From Marisa cornuarietis (taxonomy: Eukaryota > Mollusca > Gastropoda > Architaenioglossa > Ampullariidae), in NCBI GenBank assembly GCA_004794655.1, contig SMMW01000540.1, forward strand, positions 870,001 through 934,000: DNA of 64,000 nt, in the 5' to 3' direction. Positions 1-11,560 of this stretch are shown here, piece by piece; positions within the stretch are counted from its first letter, which is position 1; each line of letters starts with the position of its first letter. The position numbers were made by a program, and so were the translations under genes. A model generated the notes under the pieces. The model searched no databases and had not been told where the DNA came from. It worked only from the letters and a program-made list of their open reading frames with translations.

Positions 1-730
1 TATTCTATTATGCTCGCGGGCACAAAACAAAGAGACCGGAAGCTGCCTGTCAATAAGTGAAGCTTGTATACAGCTGGACGGGACTTGAGTCAGCCCTGGC
101 CCACTACGCGCCCGCAGTGTTGGCTGTCCTTTCCTTCAGTGTCTCTGCCTCGTGACATGGTGTACATTCGCTTCATTTCTCTCCAGTCCTAAAAAAAGGT
201 CAAAGGCGTTCATTCCTAGAGGATGTTCCTACCCAACACGCGTTCTCGAATATTCTGGAAATTCTGGAAAGTCTTGGCTAACCATTGTTAAATTCGGGTT
301 CACCGTGCATATAGTTTACTACTACTAATAATAAGGATTTATATAAAACTTTTCCAATAATTTGCTCAGAGCGCTTTACAGAAATGATATACAGACTGAA
401 TCACCAAGACCCATGCACCCATATTAGCATAAAACAGACACTAACTTCTACAACAGACACCCGCTCATGCATAAAGTAAAATACAGACATGTTATGCACG
501 CTCATGTCAGGACAGGGTCACAGTGAAGTCGTCGTTCTGAAAAAATCGTCTTAAGTTTACACTTAAAGGTGGTAAAAGAATCAGAGTGTCAAAGGGTGAC
601 GGTAATCCCTTCCAAGTTGATGGGGCTTGCTATGAGAAAGACCTCTGTCCACACGTCTTTGTTTAACTAGCGGGACCCGAAGGACCAAAGTGTCAGAAGA
701 TGAGCAAAGAAGTTTTACTTAATCGAAATT
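1..730. other. Non-coding stretch with one dispersed repeat tail
   Basis: No convincing coding exon is visible. About 325-400 has a trinucleotide-rich lead (ACT/AAT) followed by a TTATATA motif and, about 35 bases later, AGAGCGCTTTACAGAAA. That arrangement also occurs near 3.7, 38.6, 48.2 and 57.8 kb, so I read it as a diverged copy of the same short dispersed repeat. The rest shows nothing recognisable. Confidence 0.4.
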
Positions 731-843
731 TTCATTCTTTCATTTTCTGGTGTTAGTTGTTAACTAACAAAACCAAGTGTTTATTTGTTAGTAGAAAATA
801 CAACAGACAACTATTAAATAACACCAGAAAATGAAAGAATGAA
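731..843. mobile_element. Foldback (MITE-like) element with perfect 25-bp arms
   Basis: Positions 731-755 and 819-843 are perfect reverse complements over 25 bases (arm core CATTTTCTGGTGTTA). They enclose a 63-base AT-rich loop that contains a smaller palindrome (GTTAGTTGTTAACTAAC). A perfect 25-bp inverted repeat at this spacing is not expected by chance. I saw no clear target-site duplication. It has no coding capacity, so it could be a non-autonomous DNA transposon or a simple foldback repeat. Confidence 0.6.
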
Positions 844-1821
844 CATATACGCGTGCGCGCAGTCACACACATACATACAAGGCACGTACGCACACTCGCA
901 CGCACAGATACGCTCGTGAAATAAAACCAGTGAATTAAGTGGGTCGGGACATGGGTGTTGAGGTCTGGGAGGAGGAGAAAAGGGGAGACAAAGTGTCAGT
1001 GGGTTTAAGGCTTGTGTCCAGTCCATGGCAGCTGTTGCTGTGAGATTACGCGGCGACTGGCCAGACAAACATCCCACAGTAAACTCCCCTGTGCATGATC
1101 GATCTGTGAGTCAGGCCTGGAATGACAGCATCAACAGCAGCACAATGCGGCGGACATATCCCTCCTGGGCATACAGACAACGCAGTGCCTGTTACCCCTT
1201 TATTTGTTTATTTGTCTTTGAGTCTGAGACAACATGAACCCAAGCCCCGGGTATGTACATGTGTGAAGTTCCACACAATGAGCTGTGGAATAATCTGATC
1301 TTCTTGCACCGAGTGTTTCCGCCTCCATTCTTCCCTTGATATTTCCATCGTTTTGAGGATGGGAGATGGCTTATCTCCCCCTCAATGCCTCGAACCCTAG
1401 CAAACCCTCAACAGCCGTAGTTATGGACCTTAAGGAAGATGAAGGCCTGTAGGTCAGCACCACACTTCCTAGGTCTGCCAGTTTTCGCAAGGCTTCTGAT
1501 CCACAGGTAATTATATCGCTGCCTCAAAACTATTGCTCAAGAGCAGCTTCTGGTCCTAGCTCACCTTGAGGTAATGTTCCCCATGGCTCATAACTGTTGG
1601 TGCAAAGCGGACAACAGCTTTTGTTCTGTTGGATTAAATACGGCGAGGATTCAATGCAAGGGCTTACGACAACTGCCTCTCTTGCAATAGTCAATGCTGT
1701 GACACAGTCAATAATAATAATAAAGGTCGCATGCCACACTGTCGCCACCAAACCAGCAGAATCCGCTCTCACAAGCTGAAGAGGCTGTACACTGCTGAAG
1801 ATTCAAGAACCGAGAAGAGAT
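844..1821. other. Non-coding stretch, nothing recognised
   Basis: It contains short CA/CG-rich simple sequence near 850-905 and a short ATA repeat near 1712. The open frames here are short, overlap on both strands and resemble no protein known to me. Confidence 0.4.
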
Positions 1822-2010
1822 TTTTTTTTAATTGGTGTTTTACGCCGAGCCAGCAACTAAGGCTATATCACGGCAAGGCAGCCAGCCCTGTAAACAGATG
1901 TCACATGCAGAGAAAGAACAGCGTGCCCGAAGCGAGAACTGAACCCAAGACAGCCAACCTTCACTGTAGTGGTGACACGCGCTAAACGTTGCGCCACCGG
2001 ACCGCTCACT
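1822..2010 (-). mobile_element. tRNA-derived SINE, family 1, copy 1
   Basis: This copy is in reverse orientation. It is flanked by an exact 12-bp target-site duplication, CCGAGAAGAGAT at 1810-1821 and 2011-2022. The tail is a T-run on this strand (an A-tail on the element strand). The head, read on the minus strand, contains GGTGGCGCAACG, which resembles a tRNA A box. The body matches the copies near 8.2 kb and 54.4 kb over most of its length (for example GTTTTACGCCGAGCCAGCAA and TGTAAACAGATGTCACATGC). It is a non-autonomous retroposon and not a tRNA gene, because no cloverleaf can be drawn. Confidence 0.8.
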
Positions 2011-2022
2011 CCGAGAAGAGAT

Positions 2023-2932
2023 GCCCCTGCCTTCAGGTGGGAGAACGACCACCGACCGCGTAACGGCAAAGGGAGCGAGGAAAATGCATGTGTCTTGGGA
2101 GGTTGGCTTTCTTCTCCTTTGCAGGTGGATTGTATTTCTGCATTTCTATAGGGGAAAATGTGTGGTGGCTGGGAGAATATTTGTTTACCGACATTTCTAG
2201 TCTAGGTTTTTGTCATTTACTTTTTGTTCAGAGCAGCGATCTTCGGTCACGTTTAGCTTCAGTGATGTTCAACTTCTACTTTTTAATCGCAGAACTGTCT
2301 TTGTCTTTCGATTCGCGATAATTCTTCTTTGCTTAAGACGCTTTTCAACCGGCAGCGAATATATTTTTACCACGAAGTTTTGGCACGCAGACCGTATTTT
2401 AAATGTAATACTTCAAAATATTAACTAATGACTCTTTTTACTTAAGGTACTACGGCATAGTGAATAAAACGAAAATTGCAAAAGAAAAAAACAAACAAAC
2501 AAAAAACGGATAAAAAACAAGTAAAAGCAAAATAAATCCTTGGTCAAAACACTAGGTGACAGCAACACAAGGTGTGGAAGGCCGAGTGGTCAGATGGAAA
2601 CGCTAGAAGTCTTGTGTCCAGTGTTGACGAGTCCTGCCAATAATGTTAGTCCAGTCTTCTTCCTCCTCCTCCTTCTCCTCACGCGGTCTCCCGCTGCCAC
2701 GCGCCCCGATGCGTCTCGCACGTGCACCATGGCAGCCCTCGGCTTCGGGATCTGTTGACATGTTTGCTCTTCACATGCCCTCAAGACGGCAGACCCTACG
2801 TGCTTCCTGTCAAGGGTCGACTTCGTTAGAAAGGAGAGGCTGCGTTTGTGTAGCTCCCCCTAGAGAAGCTCTCGAAGCCAGCTGCAGACGATGTCACATG
2901 TAATTCCATCAGTTGTGAGCGGACGAGCACGT
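2023..2932. other. Non-coding stretch, nothing recognised
   Basis: There is an AT-rich half (2.1-2.55 kb, with A-rich runs near 2480-2535) and a more GC-rich half with a CTCCT-rich patch near 2660. No coding exon, RNA gene or element ends were recognised. Confidence 0.35.
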
Positions 2933-3366
2933 GAGGTAAAGTCTCTTCATCGCGTCATGAACCCATGAGGTAAAGTCTCGTCATCGGGTCATGAACCCGT
3001 AAAGGAAAGTCTCGTTTTCGCGTCATGAGCCCATGAGGTAAAGTCTTGTCCTCGCGTCATGAGCCCGTGACGTAAAATCGCGTCATGAGCCCATGACGTA
3101 AAGTCTCGTCATCGCGTCATGAGCCCGTAAGGTAAAGTCTCGTCCTCGAGTCATGAGCCCATGAGGTAAAGTCTCGTCCTCGAGTCATGAGCCCGTAAGG
3201 TAAAGTCTCGTCCTCGAGTCATGAGCCCATGAGGTAAAGTCTCGTCCTCGAGTCATGAGCCCGTAAGGTAAAGTCTCGTCCTCGAGTCATGAGCCCATGA
3301 GGTAAAGTCTCGTCCTCGAGTCATGAGCCCGTAAGGTAAAGTCTCATCACCGCGTCATGAGCCTGA
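2933..3366. repeat. 34-bp minisatellite with a 68-bp higher-order period
   Basis: About 13 tandem copies of a 34-base unit that begins GAGGTAAAGTCTCGTCCTCG and continues AGTCATGAGCCCAT. In the inner part of the array, copies ending CCCATGAGG alternate strictly with copies ending CCCGTAAGG, so the true repeat has become a 68-base dimer. The outer copies are more diverged (CATCGCG in place of CCTCGAG). One copy near 3070-3085 is shortened by about 11 bases. Homogenised centre with diverged edges is the usual result of unequal exchange. Confidence 0.9.
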
Positions 3367-3434
3367 TCTGAGTTCAGAGTTTGTGCTCTTTCCTGGGCCC
3401 TGCTGTGGCGACGTCATGTCTCAGTGAGGGAAAG

Positions 3435-3572
3435 GGATGACACTGGTTTGGTGAGGAAAGAGGTTTCGCACTGTGAGGGGGGAGGAAACATACAGTGTCC
3501 CCAGATCTGAGCCTGAGACATTTCACTGCAGGGGAGACAAGCGAGTGTTTAAAAAAAAACACTACACTACCG
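3435..3572 (-). mobile_element. tRNA-derived SINE, family 2, diverged copy
   Basis: In reverse orientation this shares blocks with the well-defined copy at 45254-45464: TTTCGCACT, TTTCACTGCAG, GACAAGCGAGTGTTT, CTACCGG and CGCCC. The centre is shortened. I could not define a target-site duplication, so the outer limits are approximate. Confidence 0.6.
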
Positions 3573-3609
3573 GACGCCCTAATGACAACGAACTCCTACA
3601 TTCTTACCC

Positions 3610-3768
3610 CAAACCCTCTCCTGACTTATCACGTCATTTTGTTCTGACGTCACATTATTTTCACGTCACACCATCTGTCATTTGTGAAGCGCCTTGAATT
3701 CGGCCAAAAAGGAGGATATATACGGCGCTATACAAGCTGAATTTTATTATTATTTATTATTAGATGTG
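3610..3768 (-). repeat. Dispersed repeat with a TATAGCGC module and ATT tail
   Basis: On the minus strand this reads (TAA)n, then GCTTGTATAGCGCC, about 35 bases, then AAGGCGCTTCACAAATGACA and a stretch with GTGACGTCAGAACAAAATGACG. The same order appears at 48.2 kb in the other orientation, over more than 100 bases. It is probably a short retroposon whose insertion is linked to the trinucleotide run. Confidence 0.65.
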
Positions 3769-6700
3769 AACACAGGCCGTACAGAACACAAAATCTGCTT
3801 TGTGCCACATCAAGAGTGACAACTCTTTTTCTGATTAAAAACTTCCACAGTGCCCCCGAGACGCGCACACACTTTGCGAGTTCCTCACAATACATGTATA
3901 ATGGCTTGCTGCGCTCCAGACATCGACCGCCCCCTTGTTGCTCGATGTAGCTGCAAGTTGAAGAAAGCATGGGACTGTGGGGGAGCCAAGGAGGTGGAGT
4001 GGAGGCATCAGCCCACAACTGCAACCACGCTGTCACGTGACCCAGACAAGCGCTTGACGCCAAGCGCGAGGGTTGCGATCGATGAAGGGTTGCGGGGGGG
4101 GGGGAGGAGGTGCCTTCCCTGGCGTCGCGCGTCCTTGTTGATGACGGACTCTGCATTCCTGTGGACCGTCCGCTTGCGAAATAACCACCGCCCTTGCAAA
4201 AGAGCGCCGGCCGTTGGGTCTGTGCACGACCGATTCCAAGCCGCGACACGCAAGACGGGTTATCCGCCGAGGGCGCAAGCCCAGACTACTGACTGGGTTC
4301 CCGGCGGTCACAACATCACATCAGTACTGCCGCAAGACAAGGGTCCACTAGGTTCACTGCGAGCCGTGCCTACGTTCCGGTATCAACAACACGTTTTCAC
4401 ACCCAGCAACAGCTGAGCTGCTGGCGGTAGCACTAGCACCGGCTTATCTTTTGCCAGATAGCAGCTGCACTCCTACAGTAGCCCAGCTGATCCTCTTCTA
4501 GGAAAGAGGTCGACACGCCTGACCCCGAGAACCTTTGACCGTCCCTCTACTGCAGGCTCCAAAGGTACCGACAGTGGCAACTGACTACCTAGGCAAGTGG
4601 ATGTTCGTAGCAAAGGGTGGCAGCGGTCACATTTGTTCCAAGTGCTACAACGGAATACATTTTCCTCCCTAAAGTGTTATGTGCGGGACGAAACATTTCA
4701 TGTCGAGACTAACCAGGTAGATGTGATGCTGCGAGATGTCAAGCCGACTTGCCTGTCCCCTGACTGTAAAGAGAAGATAGCCTTGTCAGCAGCAGTCAGC
4801 GCAAGGCGCGGGGCAACATGTCAATGAGAAAGAAGGTCGTCACCACGACCCCAGCACCTCCCAGCCGACTGACGACTCTAGAGGTAGGTAGCGTGTAGTA
4901 GCTCCTCGCACCGTCGTAGCTGTAGAAAGGACGCCAACACACAGAACTCGTAATACCTGGTTACATAACTTCTCACAGGTATACGCTTCGCCTCACTGCT
5001 AACGGTCTTCTAAACAATTTATTTACGATTACTTTATAAATACCCTCTTATTATTATATTTTTAACAATAAAGACAGATGGGTCGTCAAGCCCCTGACTA
5101 AAAATAAAGTGTAAAAAGTGGTTTTCCGCCATGCATTCAGTCCCCGACAGTTCTGTGCGCCCACACTCGCTGGGACTCGCAGCTTGCAGGATAAACATTG
5201 TCTTCGCACATTGTCTAAGACTGAAAACTAAAATCCTTTGTCCTCTCCCTGTCCGCACGAGCGTCTGTTTAGGCATTGCAGCAGAAGCCCTCGTCGTCTC
5301 GCACTGTCTGACCTTCCCGTGTAGTCGACAGCTCTGTTTCTCTCAGGAGGGTAGGGTGGCAAGAAGATCACTGCCGAGAGGTGAACTCTATCACTGCAGT
5401 CTGCTCTTGTCAAGTCACGCCGTTGCTGCACGAACGCGCTTGTTCACCTGCCCGACCTTTGACCTTTCCCGCTGTGGTGCACAGTGCAGAGACCTGCACG
5501 CCGAGCTTTCTACCTGCTAATCCAAACAACACGCTGGGGGATGTGGGGTGGAATAATTGTTGTCGACAACACAGCAGGCGACACCCAGGCCTGATTTCAA
5601 GCAGGAGGGTCAGGCAACAGCGTTTTCCCATAAAGGTGTCAACGGCACTGTTGTTTACAACTCATTTTCTGCTTTCGTCCTGCCTGTCCTGGAAAACGGC
5701 GAGCTCCATAAGGTGACAACCTTAGACTCAGTGTGTCACTGACTAGATACCACGAGACTCTCATGTTACTCCCTCCTTCGGACACAAACATCTCGGTCTG
5801 CATAAAATAAAACAGATTATCGGGGCACTGCAAGTCGTTGCATTTCCACATCTAAAAAAAATTACATGTTATGAAACCCGTTCGATCAAAAATATCGACA
5901 GCAGCGAATGCTACCATCATATAACTATGCATTAAGTTGTCGAGCAAGCGATGTAGATGACAGACCTTCGTCTACAGCTGTAGCACTTAACTATCTGCTG
6001 GTGGTACTTTTTATAGGTATGTCAGAGAGAAAGTTGATTGTGGCAGACATTCCCTGCATAATCTAATAGCTCATAAAAATGTAAGCATGTGACCTGTGCG
6101 CCCTGTATTACTTATAAACCCTCTTACATTCCTGGGGTGCGTTTTGCAAGTCTCTATGTAACTTTAATGTGTTTACATTTGCTATCGGCTTGTGCCACTC
6201 GGAATCCCAAGGGGGTGGGCATCTTAGTAATATCTTGAACTTGCTTGTCTTGATGCCCCTGGGTAAGTTTTGATCATATACGTTAAAGCAGACACTTGAC
6301 TATGTCGAAGAGAGAAGAATAAGTTATCAGATATGAGTTCTAGCATCTAGCAAGATATCTCGGAACTCCTGGCAAGAGCAACGCATAAGCACAGTGAACG
6401 AGTCAGGAGTTGGGGGGGGGGGAGTTTTCTAACTGATGATGTCGGGCTCTGGTACAGCTGCAGCGAAAATACCAAATGTCCCATGCACTTGTCTGAAGGA
6501 CTTGGAGGAGGACGACAGTGAAAGAGAGAGAGAGAGGGGGGGAAAGAGAGAGAGAGATAGCTGTGGGTAAACGTGCAGTTACATGTTCCCTCGAAACATC
6601 CGCTTACATTTACATGCTAAACGCCCAAAGCTGCAGTAAAAATCCACACAGTGATGGAAGGGTCTCTGCTTCCATGGGAATACTAAGCGGGCTGCATCAC

Positions 6701-8128
6701 AAAGCAGAACTCGAGAGGAATTAATGGGGGGCGTGGAGGCGGGGAAGCTGTGGCTTGCAAATGGAATCAGTCGGCTGGAATGTGTCGGCAGCCGTCTGGT
6801 GTGCGGGGACATCCTGTGAGTGACCGTGAGACAGGATGAGGGCTTTTCGGCTTGACACTGTGTGATTTCGTAAGGCCGCGGCCCACTGGGTGTACTTGAG
6901 CTTGGTCTTAGCCTGTTTATTAAAGTCACAGCGACGGTGAACGCTGACACAAAATGATGAATGCCAGAATCGTCGCAATGTGATGATGTCTGTGCGAGAG
7001 ATTATATGTTATACTTCGCAACTAGACAACTTGAAGGGCGATTCACGTGAGATTTAGTGAAATAATTTGCACATGAGAAGCTGGTTATTCACAGAGTGCA
7101 TAGAATACAAATTATATATATATACACACACATGCACAAAGGTCACCCAGCAGACTATAGCTACCGTAGGAGTGGGAAATGAATATGGTTCACCGTGTGT
7201 ATGGCACATCAAATGGACTTCTCCCACTTCGTTTTCCCTCCATTACAGTAATGTGTGTGTGTGTGTGTCGCAATGTCCGTACCCTGCTGAACTCAATTTG
7301 TACCCGTCACTGATCCCACGGGCTTCATATAGGCCGGAGATGGAAGGGTACATGTGGCAGAGAGCAAAAACACTGCGCATACAAGAAAATCTGCGTTCAT
7401 AGTTCACTGCACGGAGAAGATGCAAACGTCGTAGCCTACTGGGCCGAAACAAAAGACTAAAGTAAGCGAGACTGGCTCATCAAAGCAGCCGACGCAGGCA
7501 GGTAGGAACTATTTCTGTTTTCTCACACAGTAGCGATCACGGAAAAGCTATAAAACTGATGTCTGGTGGTCATTTTTGTGGCAGTATCGTGTCGCGGTGA
7601 AGGTATTCCTTACTGCAAACCACCAAAGTCACACGAGAGAGCACAAGAAGTTATGCCCCCATTCATGTCTCTAGCGAATGTGAACAGTTTGCATCAGTGA
7701 TTAACTCTGCAAGGTGGAAACGGGCACATTTTTCATCCAACGCCAATCTTTATCAAAACAGCGTGGAAGAACGTAAACGTGACACCCAGTCACAAGGTGG
7801 CTGGGGTGGGAGGGAGTTATTAATGGATACTACCTGTTCAGCACAGCAGATTGGCTTCCCTAATGTACCCAGCCACCCCGGCAATACCAGTAGGAGTCAG
7901 CACACGCACTGGCTGGGAGATAAGATACGACAAAAAAAGGGACAAAAGTCTGTGTTCCTAGGATCTGAAAGATAAGATAGTAAAGCTACCGTAAGCACCA
8001 CCAACCACCCCCTCTCTTCTCACTTTCTCTCCAGAACATCACTATGTTTTTGTTGTCAAAAATAATGTGTACTCCGACATTGCAAGTTAAACATTATGCA
8101 GCATTAGCCCAGTTGCCTTGTGGGGCAG
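3769..8128. other. Non-coding stretch with simple repeats
   Basis: No exon could be supported. A 188-codon open frame at 3850-4416 lies in GC-rich sequence and resembles no known protein. Simple sequence includes a G-run near 4094-4107, a G-run near 6411-6422, a GA-rich tract near 6521-6556 and a short TG run near 7254-7268. Frames are open on both strands at once, as expected for composition alone. Confidence 0.4.
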
Positions 8129-8299
8129 GTTGTGGGTATTGGCGCTGTACGCCGAACCAGCAACTAAGGCTATTTCAGGGTAAAGCAGCCAGTCCTGTAA
8201 ACAAATGCCACATGCCCGAGACGAGATCGGAACCCAGGACAGCTAATCCTCACTGTATTTGTGATAGACGATAACCGCTGCGCCACCGAATCACCGTCC
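8129..8299 (-). mobile_element. tRNA-derived SINE, family 1, copy 2
   Basis: Reverse orientation, flanked by an exact 10-bp duplication TGTGGGGCAG at 8119-8128 and 8300-8309. It shares ACGCCGAACCAGCAACTAAG, the TGTAAACAAATG block and GCTGCGCCACCG with the other family members. It lacks an obvious long A-tail. The exact duplication supports retrotransposition by target-primed reverse transcription. Confidence 0.78.
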
Positions 8300-8309
8300 T
8301 GTGGGGCAG

Positions 8310-11129
8310 CAGCGTCGGATAATAATCTACCCTCACCCACCCAGCCACTCCGCTATCGTCATTTCCGGTAGCGTAGACCGCCCAATCGTAGACTTGCACG
8401 TATGAATCCTCTTTCTCCAGGGGGCTGCGATGAGGTTTCATGCCAAAATGGAAAAGTAGTATAGTACCCTTTTGTGTGCTTTTACATTTCAGATGACATT
8501 TTTATCAATACAAAAATAATACAGCAAACTAGAACTCTTTGCGATTTCAGAGAAAGATTCCATGCTTAAATAATCAAGCTTAATCTCATGCTTGGGAAGG
8601 CCACAGAGCTACAATTTTCTTTAGTGGAGAGCACGTGTGAGGACAAGACCGTCAAAAATGAAGTCAGCCACAGGTGGTGGTGAAGTGACTGATAGTGTCA
8701 TCACACTGTTATCTTGTCAGTGCCTAGCGAGAGTGACATATAGACCAAAGGTGGTTGAACGACGGTGTGACTCATTACATTCCTTCCACTGCAACGTCTG
8801 TGTCATCAGCATGCCCTCACGATACTTCGTCGTATCACAACATTGCACATGAAATCAGTGAGAAGAATCTCGCCCCCCCCCCCAACACACACACAGACCG
8901 GATCTACTACGCAAGGCATCGATAATCAGTCGCGCACCCCACTTGTCCGCAAGTTACTAGGAGCTATAAGCCCACCTACTCATAAGCTTGTTTTTGCAGC
9001 TACAGTCAGCTTTTGTTCCTGACACTGCGTGCAGCTTTCCTCGTTCAAACCCAAAATTACGGTTATCCGCAGAACAGGTAAAAGAAGGGTGAAGGGGGTT
9101 ACAGACTCCTGATAATCCCAATACTGCTAGGAGATGCCGTACATGCCTGCGCGCAGCAAGGTCCAACGTGAACGAAGTGTGCACCAAGCACAAAAATACA
9201 CAAAGAAACAGAGAAAGCTAAGAGCGGACTTCTATGCGGCGTTTTCGTTAGAATCTGAATGTGAAGGTAAGAAAAAAAGAGGAATGGAGAGGTAAAGTTC
9301 AGCTGAAGAATGAAGCCTAAATATAATATTATCAGTCAATTAGTATATTTCCTCTCCTGCTCATTCAGCTAATTGTGGACCGTGGCACTCGACCACACCA
9401 CCAGCTACACAAAGCTGATGTAACAACGGACGTTAGGCCCGTCCTACACCAGAGGCGTGGCTGTTAAGGTGATGCAACAGCCCTCTCCCTGACATCCTAG
9501 GTCTTGCGCGGCACGTGACTGATTGGCCAGATGACCTCCGGACTAAGTCATTCATTACGCCCTCTCGACCTGACAGGTGTTGGTACTTGGGGCCGTGTTG
9601 GGGGCTCTTCCAGGCCAGACAAACCGGATCAAACTGACACCTGAGATAACGATTCGAGGCGCTTCGTGCTAACAACCTTCCAATACCCGGCTTGTGATTA
9701 AAGGGGCTTGCGGTTCCTGGATGCTGACCTCTCGACGAAAGAAATAATTCTGCGACTCCTTAGTCGTCACATTTTTCTTCTTCTTCGCATGCCCAGTTGG
9801 CGTTCTGGCTACTCACACGTGTTCAAACGTACGAAACGGAAGACCACTCCCACCAACACGTGCGTAGCAGTGTCCACTGTCCGCCTGCAGCTGGCGACGA
9901 GCCGAGAACAAACAACCTCTGCCCCGCGCTCCATGCAGCTGTTCACTCCTCTAGCTACACCCCCTTTACGATGCTGCACGGCAAAACTGACCGACATTCT
10001 GGACGCCATCGGCTAGCAAATCGCTGACTGTGTGTAAATCAGACAGTACTTCGCTGAATTTTCGGGTAGAGGGGGACCCTCCGACCAGAATGTTTCGCGA
10101 ACATTTGCATAACGCCCCACCACTAGCATGGGTTCACCATATAAACAATAATAATTCTATTGTTATTCATTTGTATGTACAAGGCGGAATGGGGAAGGTG
10201 CTACATGCCGAGAAAACTAGGTTGTAATAAAACAGAGCGTGAGGGTCAGTGGCAGGTCAAACAAGTGAAACAATCCTAAACGTTTGGCCCCTCGCCATTA
10301 TCACAGTGGCATGAAATGAGCTCAGCACTGTGATCATACTAGTGACCGACAATACAAACTAGTCTTGTACACTTGCCTCCCACACAATCATTCGGGTAAC
10401 ATCGCAGACGGCACTTCGCCGGTGACAATCAGCATCAGCAGGTGACAACACTAACAGAGCCGGGAAGAGAATATGGGACTAAATAGGTTTTTATCAACGT
10501 TCTCATCGACATCGCACCTGCAGCTTCGGAAAACTGCTGGCAGTGCTGCTGTTTCTGTCCAGCAGGTGCTGGGCCCGTGTGAGGGACAATTGGTCAGATG
10601 GGCCGGGCGCCAACAAGGCTACCACCCTCCCACCACCACACATGCTGGGGCGATAAGCCTGGTTAATCACCTTTAAGTATTTGTACTGGTGAACAACCTT
10701 CACGATGTTAATCCTTGTCTACTAGGCACGCTGATGTCTAAGCCGTCTTACAAGCTGAAAGCTCTTCACAATGTTGGTGCCGGGCCCTAGAGTTGGGCAA
10801 CATCTCGCCCTTCTTATCTTGGCCTCAAATTCTGACGTCAGGATTGTATCTAAAGCCCTCTTAGAGAACTCGTAGACATCAGTCCCCCAGCTGTCAGCAC
10901 TATCAAAATGTAGCCCCAGGTTGTTCATGTCACAGATTATGATCGCCATCTGTTGACAAGAAGACCAGCTCTGCCACCACCACCAGACTCCACAAATAGC
11001 GGTCTGTTTTAGTCCCCCTCTCGGGCGAGGTGAAGTCGGAGCTTCGGATAAAAAAGAAAATAGCCGGCAGGATAAAGGGTGAGAGGAGGTGGGGAAAGAC
11101 AAGATGAAAGAGAGTGACAGGTGACTCGA
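8310..11129. other. Non-coding stretch, nothing recognised
   Basis: There is a short C-run followed by a CA repeat near 8873-8895 and AT-rich patches near 8.5 and 9.3 kb. All open frames are short and overlap on both strands. No element ends or RNA genes were recognised. Confidence 0.35.
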
Positions 11130-11552
11130 GCGACCTCGGACGGTGACGCGGACGCGGAAAACAAAGTAGGGACAGGAAACATGGCTGACAGGGCTTCACT
11201 CCCACCGCGGTGAGCGCGTAACACGCCGGCGGTATCCAAGCAGCCGACCCCGGGGCGCCGTGAAACGAAGAGCAGAAAAGGTGTGTGTGCGCGCGTGTGT
11301 GTAGCTCAGCCTGCAGTGCACCAATCGGCAGTGTGCGCGGCGTGCGTCCGTGTGTGGTTCTCGCCGGCGCGCGCTGTCGTAGTCACAGTCGGCCGCTGGC
11401 TGGAGGTACCGCGCCGTCCACCTACGTAGGGGGGAATAAGCACAGGCTGGCTACCCCACCACAGCACCACAGTGGATGAGAATATGGCGCGGACTGTGTC
11501 GTCTCTGTCGCTTGCTGGAAGGACATACCATAGAAGGGAGCGTACAAGCCAG
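11130..11552 (+). promoter_or_regulatory. Candidate CpG-rich promoter and untranslated first exon
   Basis: This is the most CpG-dense part of the left half (for example GCCGGCGCGCGCTG near 11362). It contains a CCAAT at 11320 and ends in CAAGCCAG followed by GTATGTGTGT, a good splice donor at 11553. A first non-coding exon here, spliced to the LRR-Ig coding exon at about 21.3 kb, would fit a receptor gene with a long first intron. No TATA box or start is defined. This is inference and may equally be an unrelated GC-rich patch. Confidence 0.2.
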
Positions 11553-11560
11553 GTATGTGT

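Noticed and set aside
3850..4416. 188-codon plus-strand frame
   Set aside because: It lies in GC-rich sequence where stops are rare. Minus-strand frames overlap it and no domain is recognisable.
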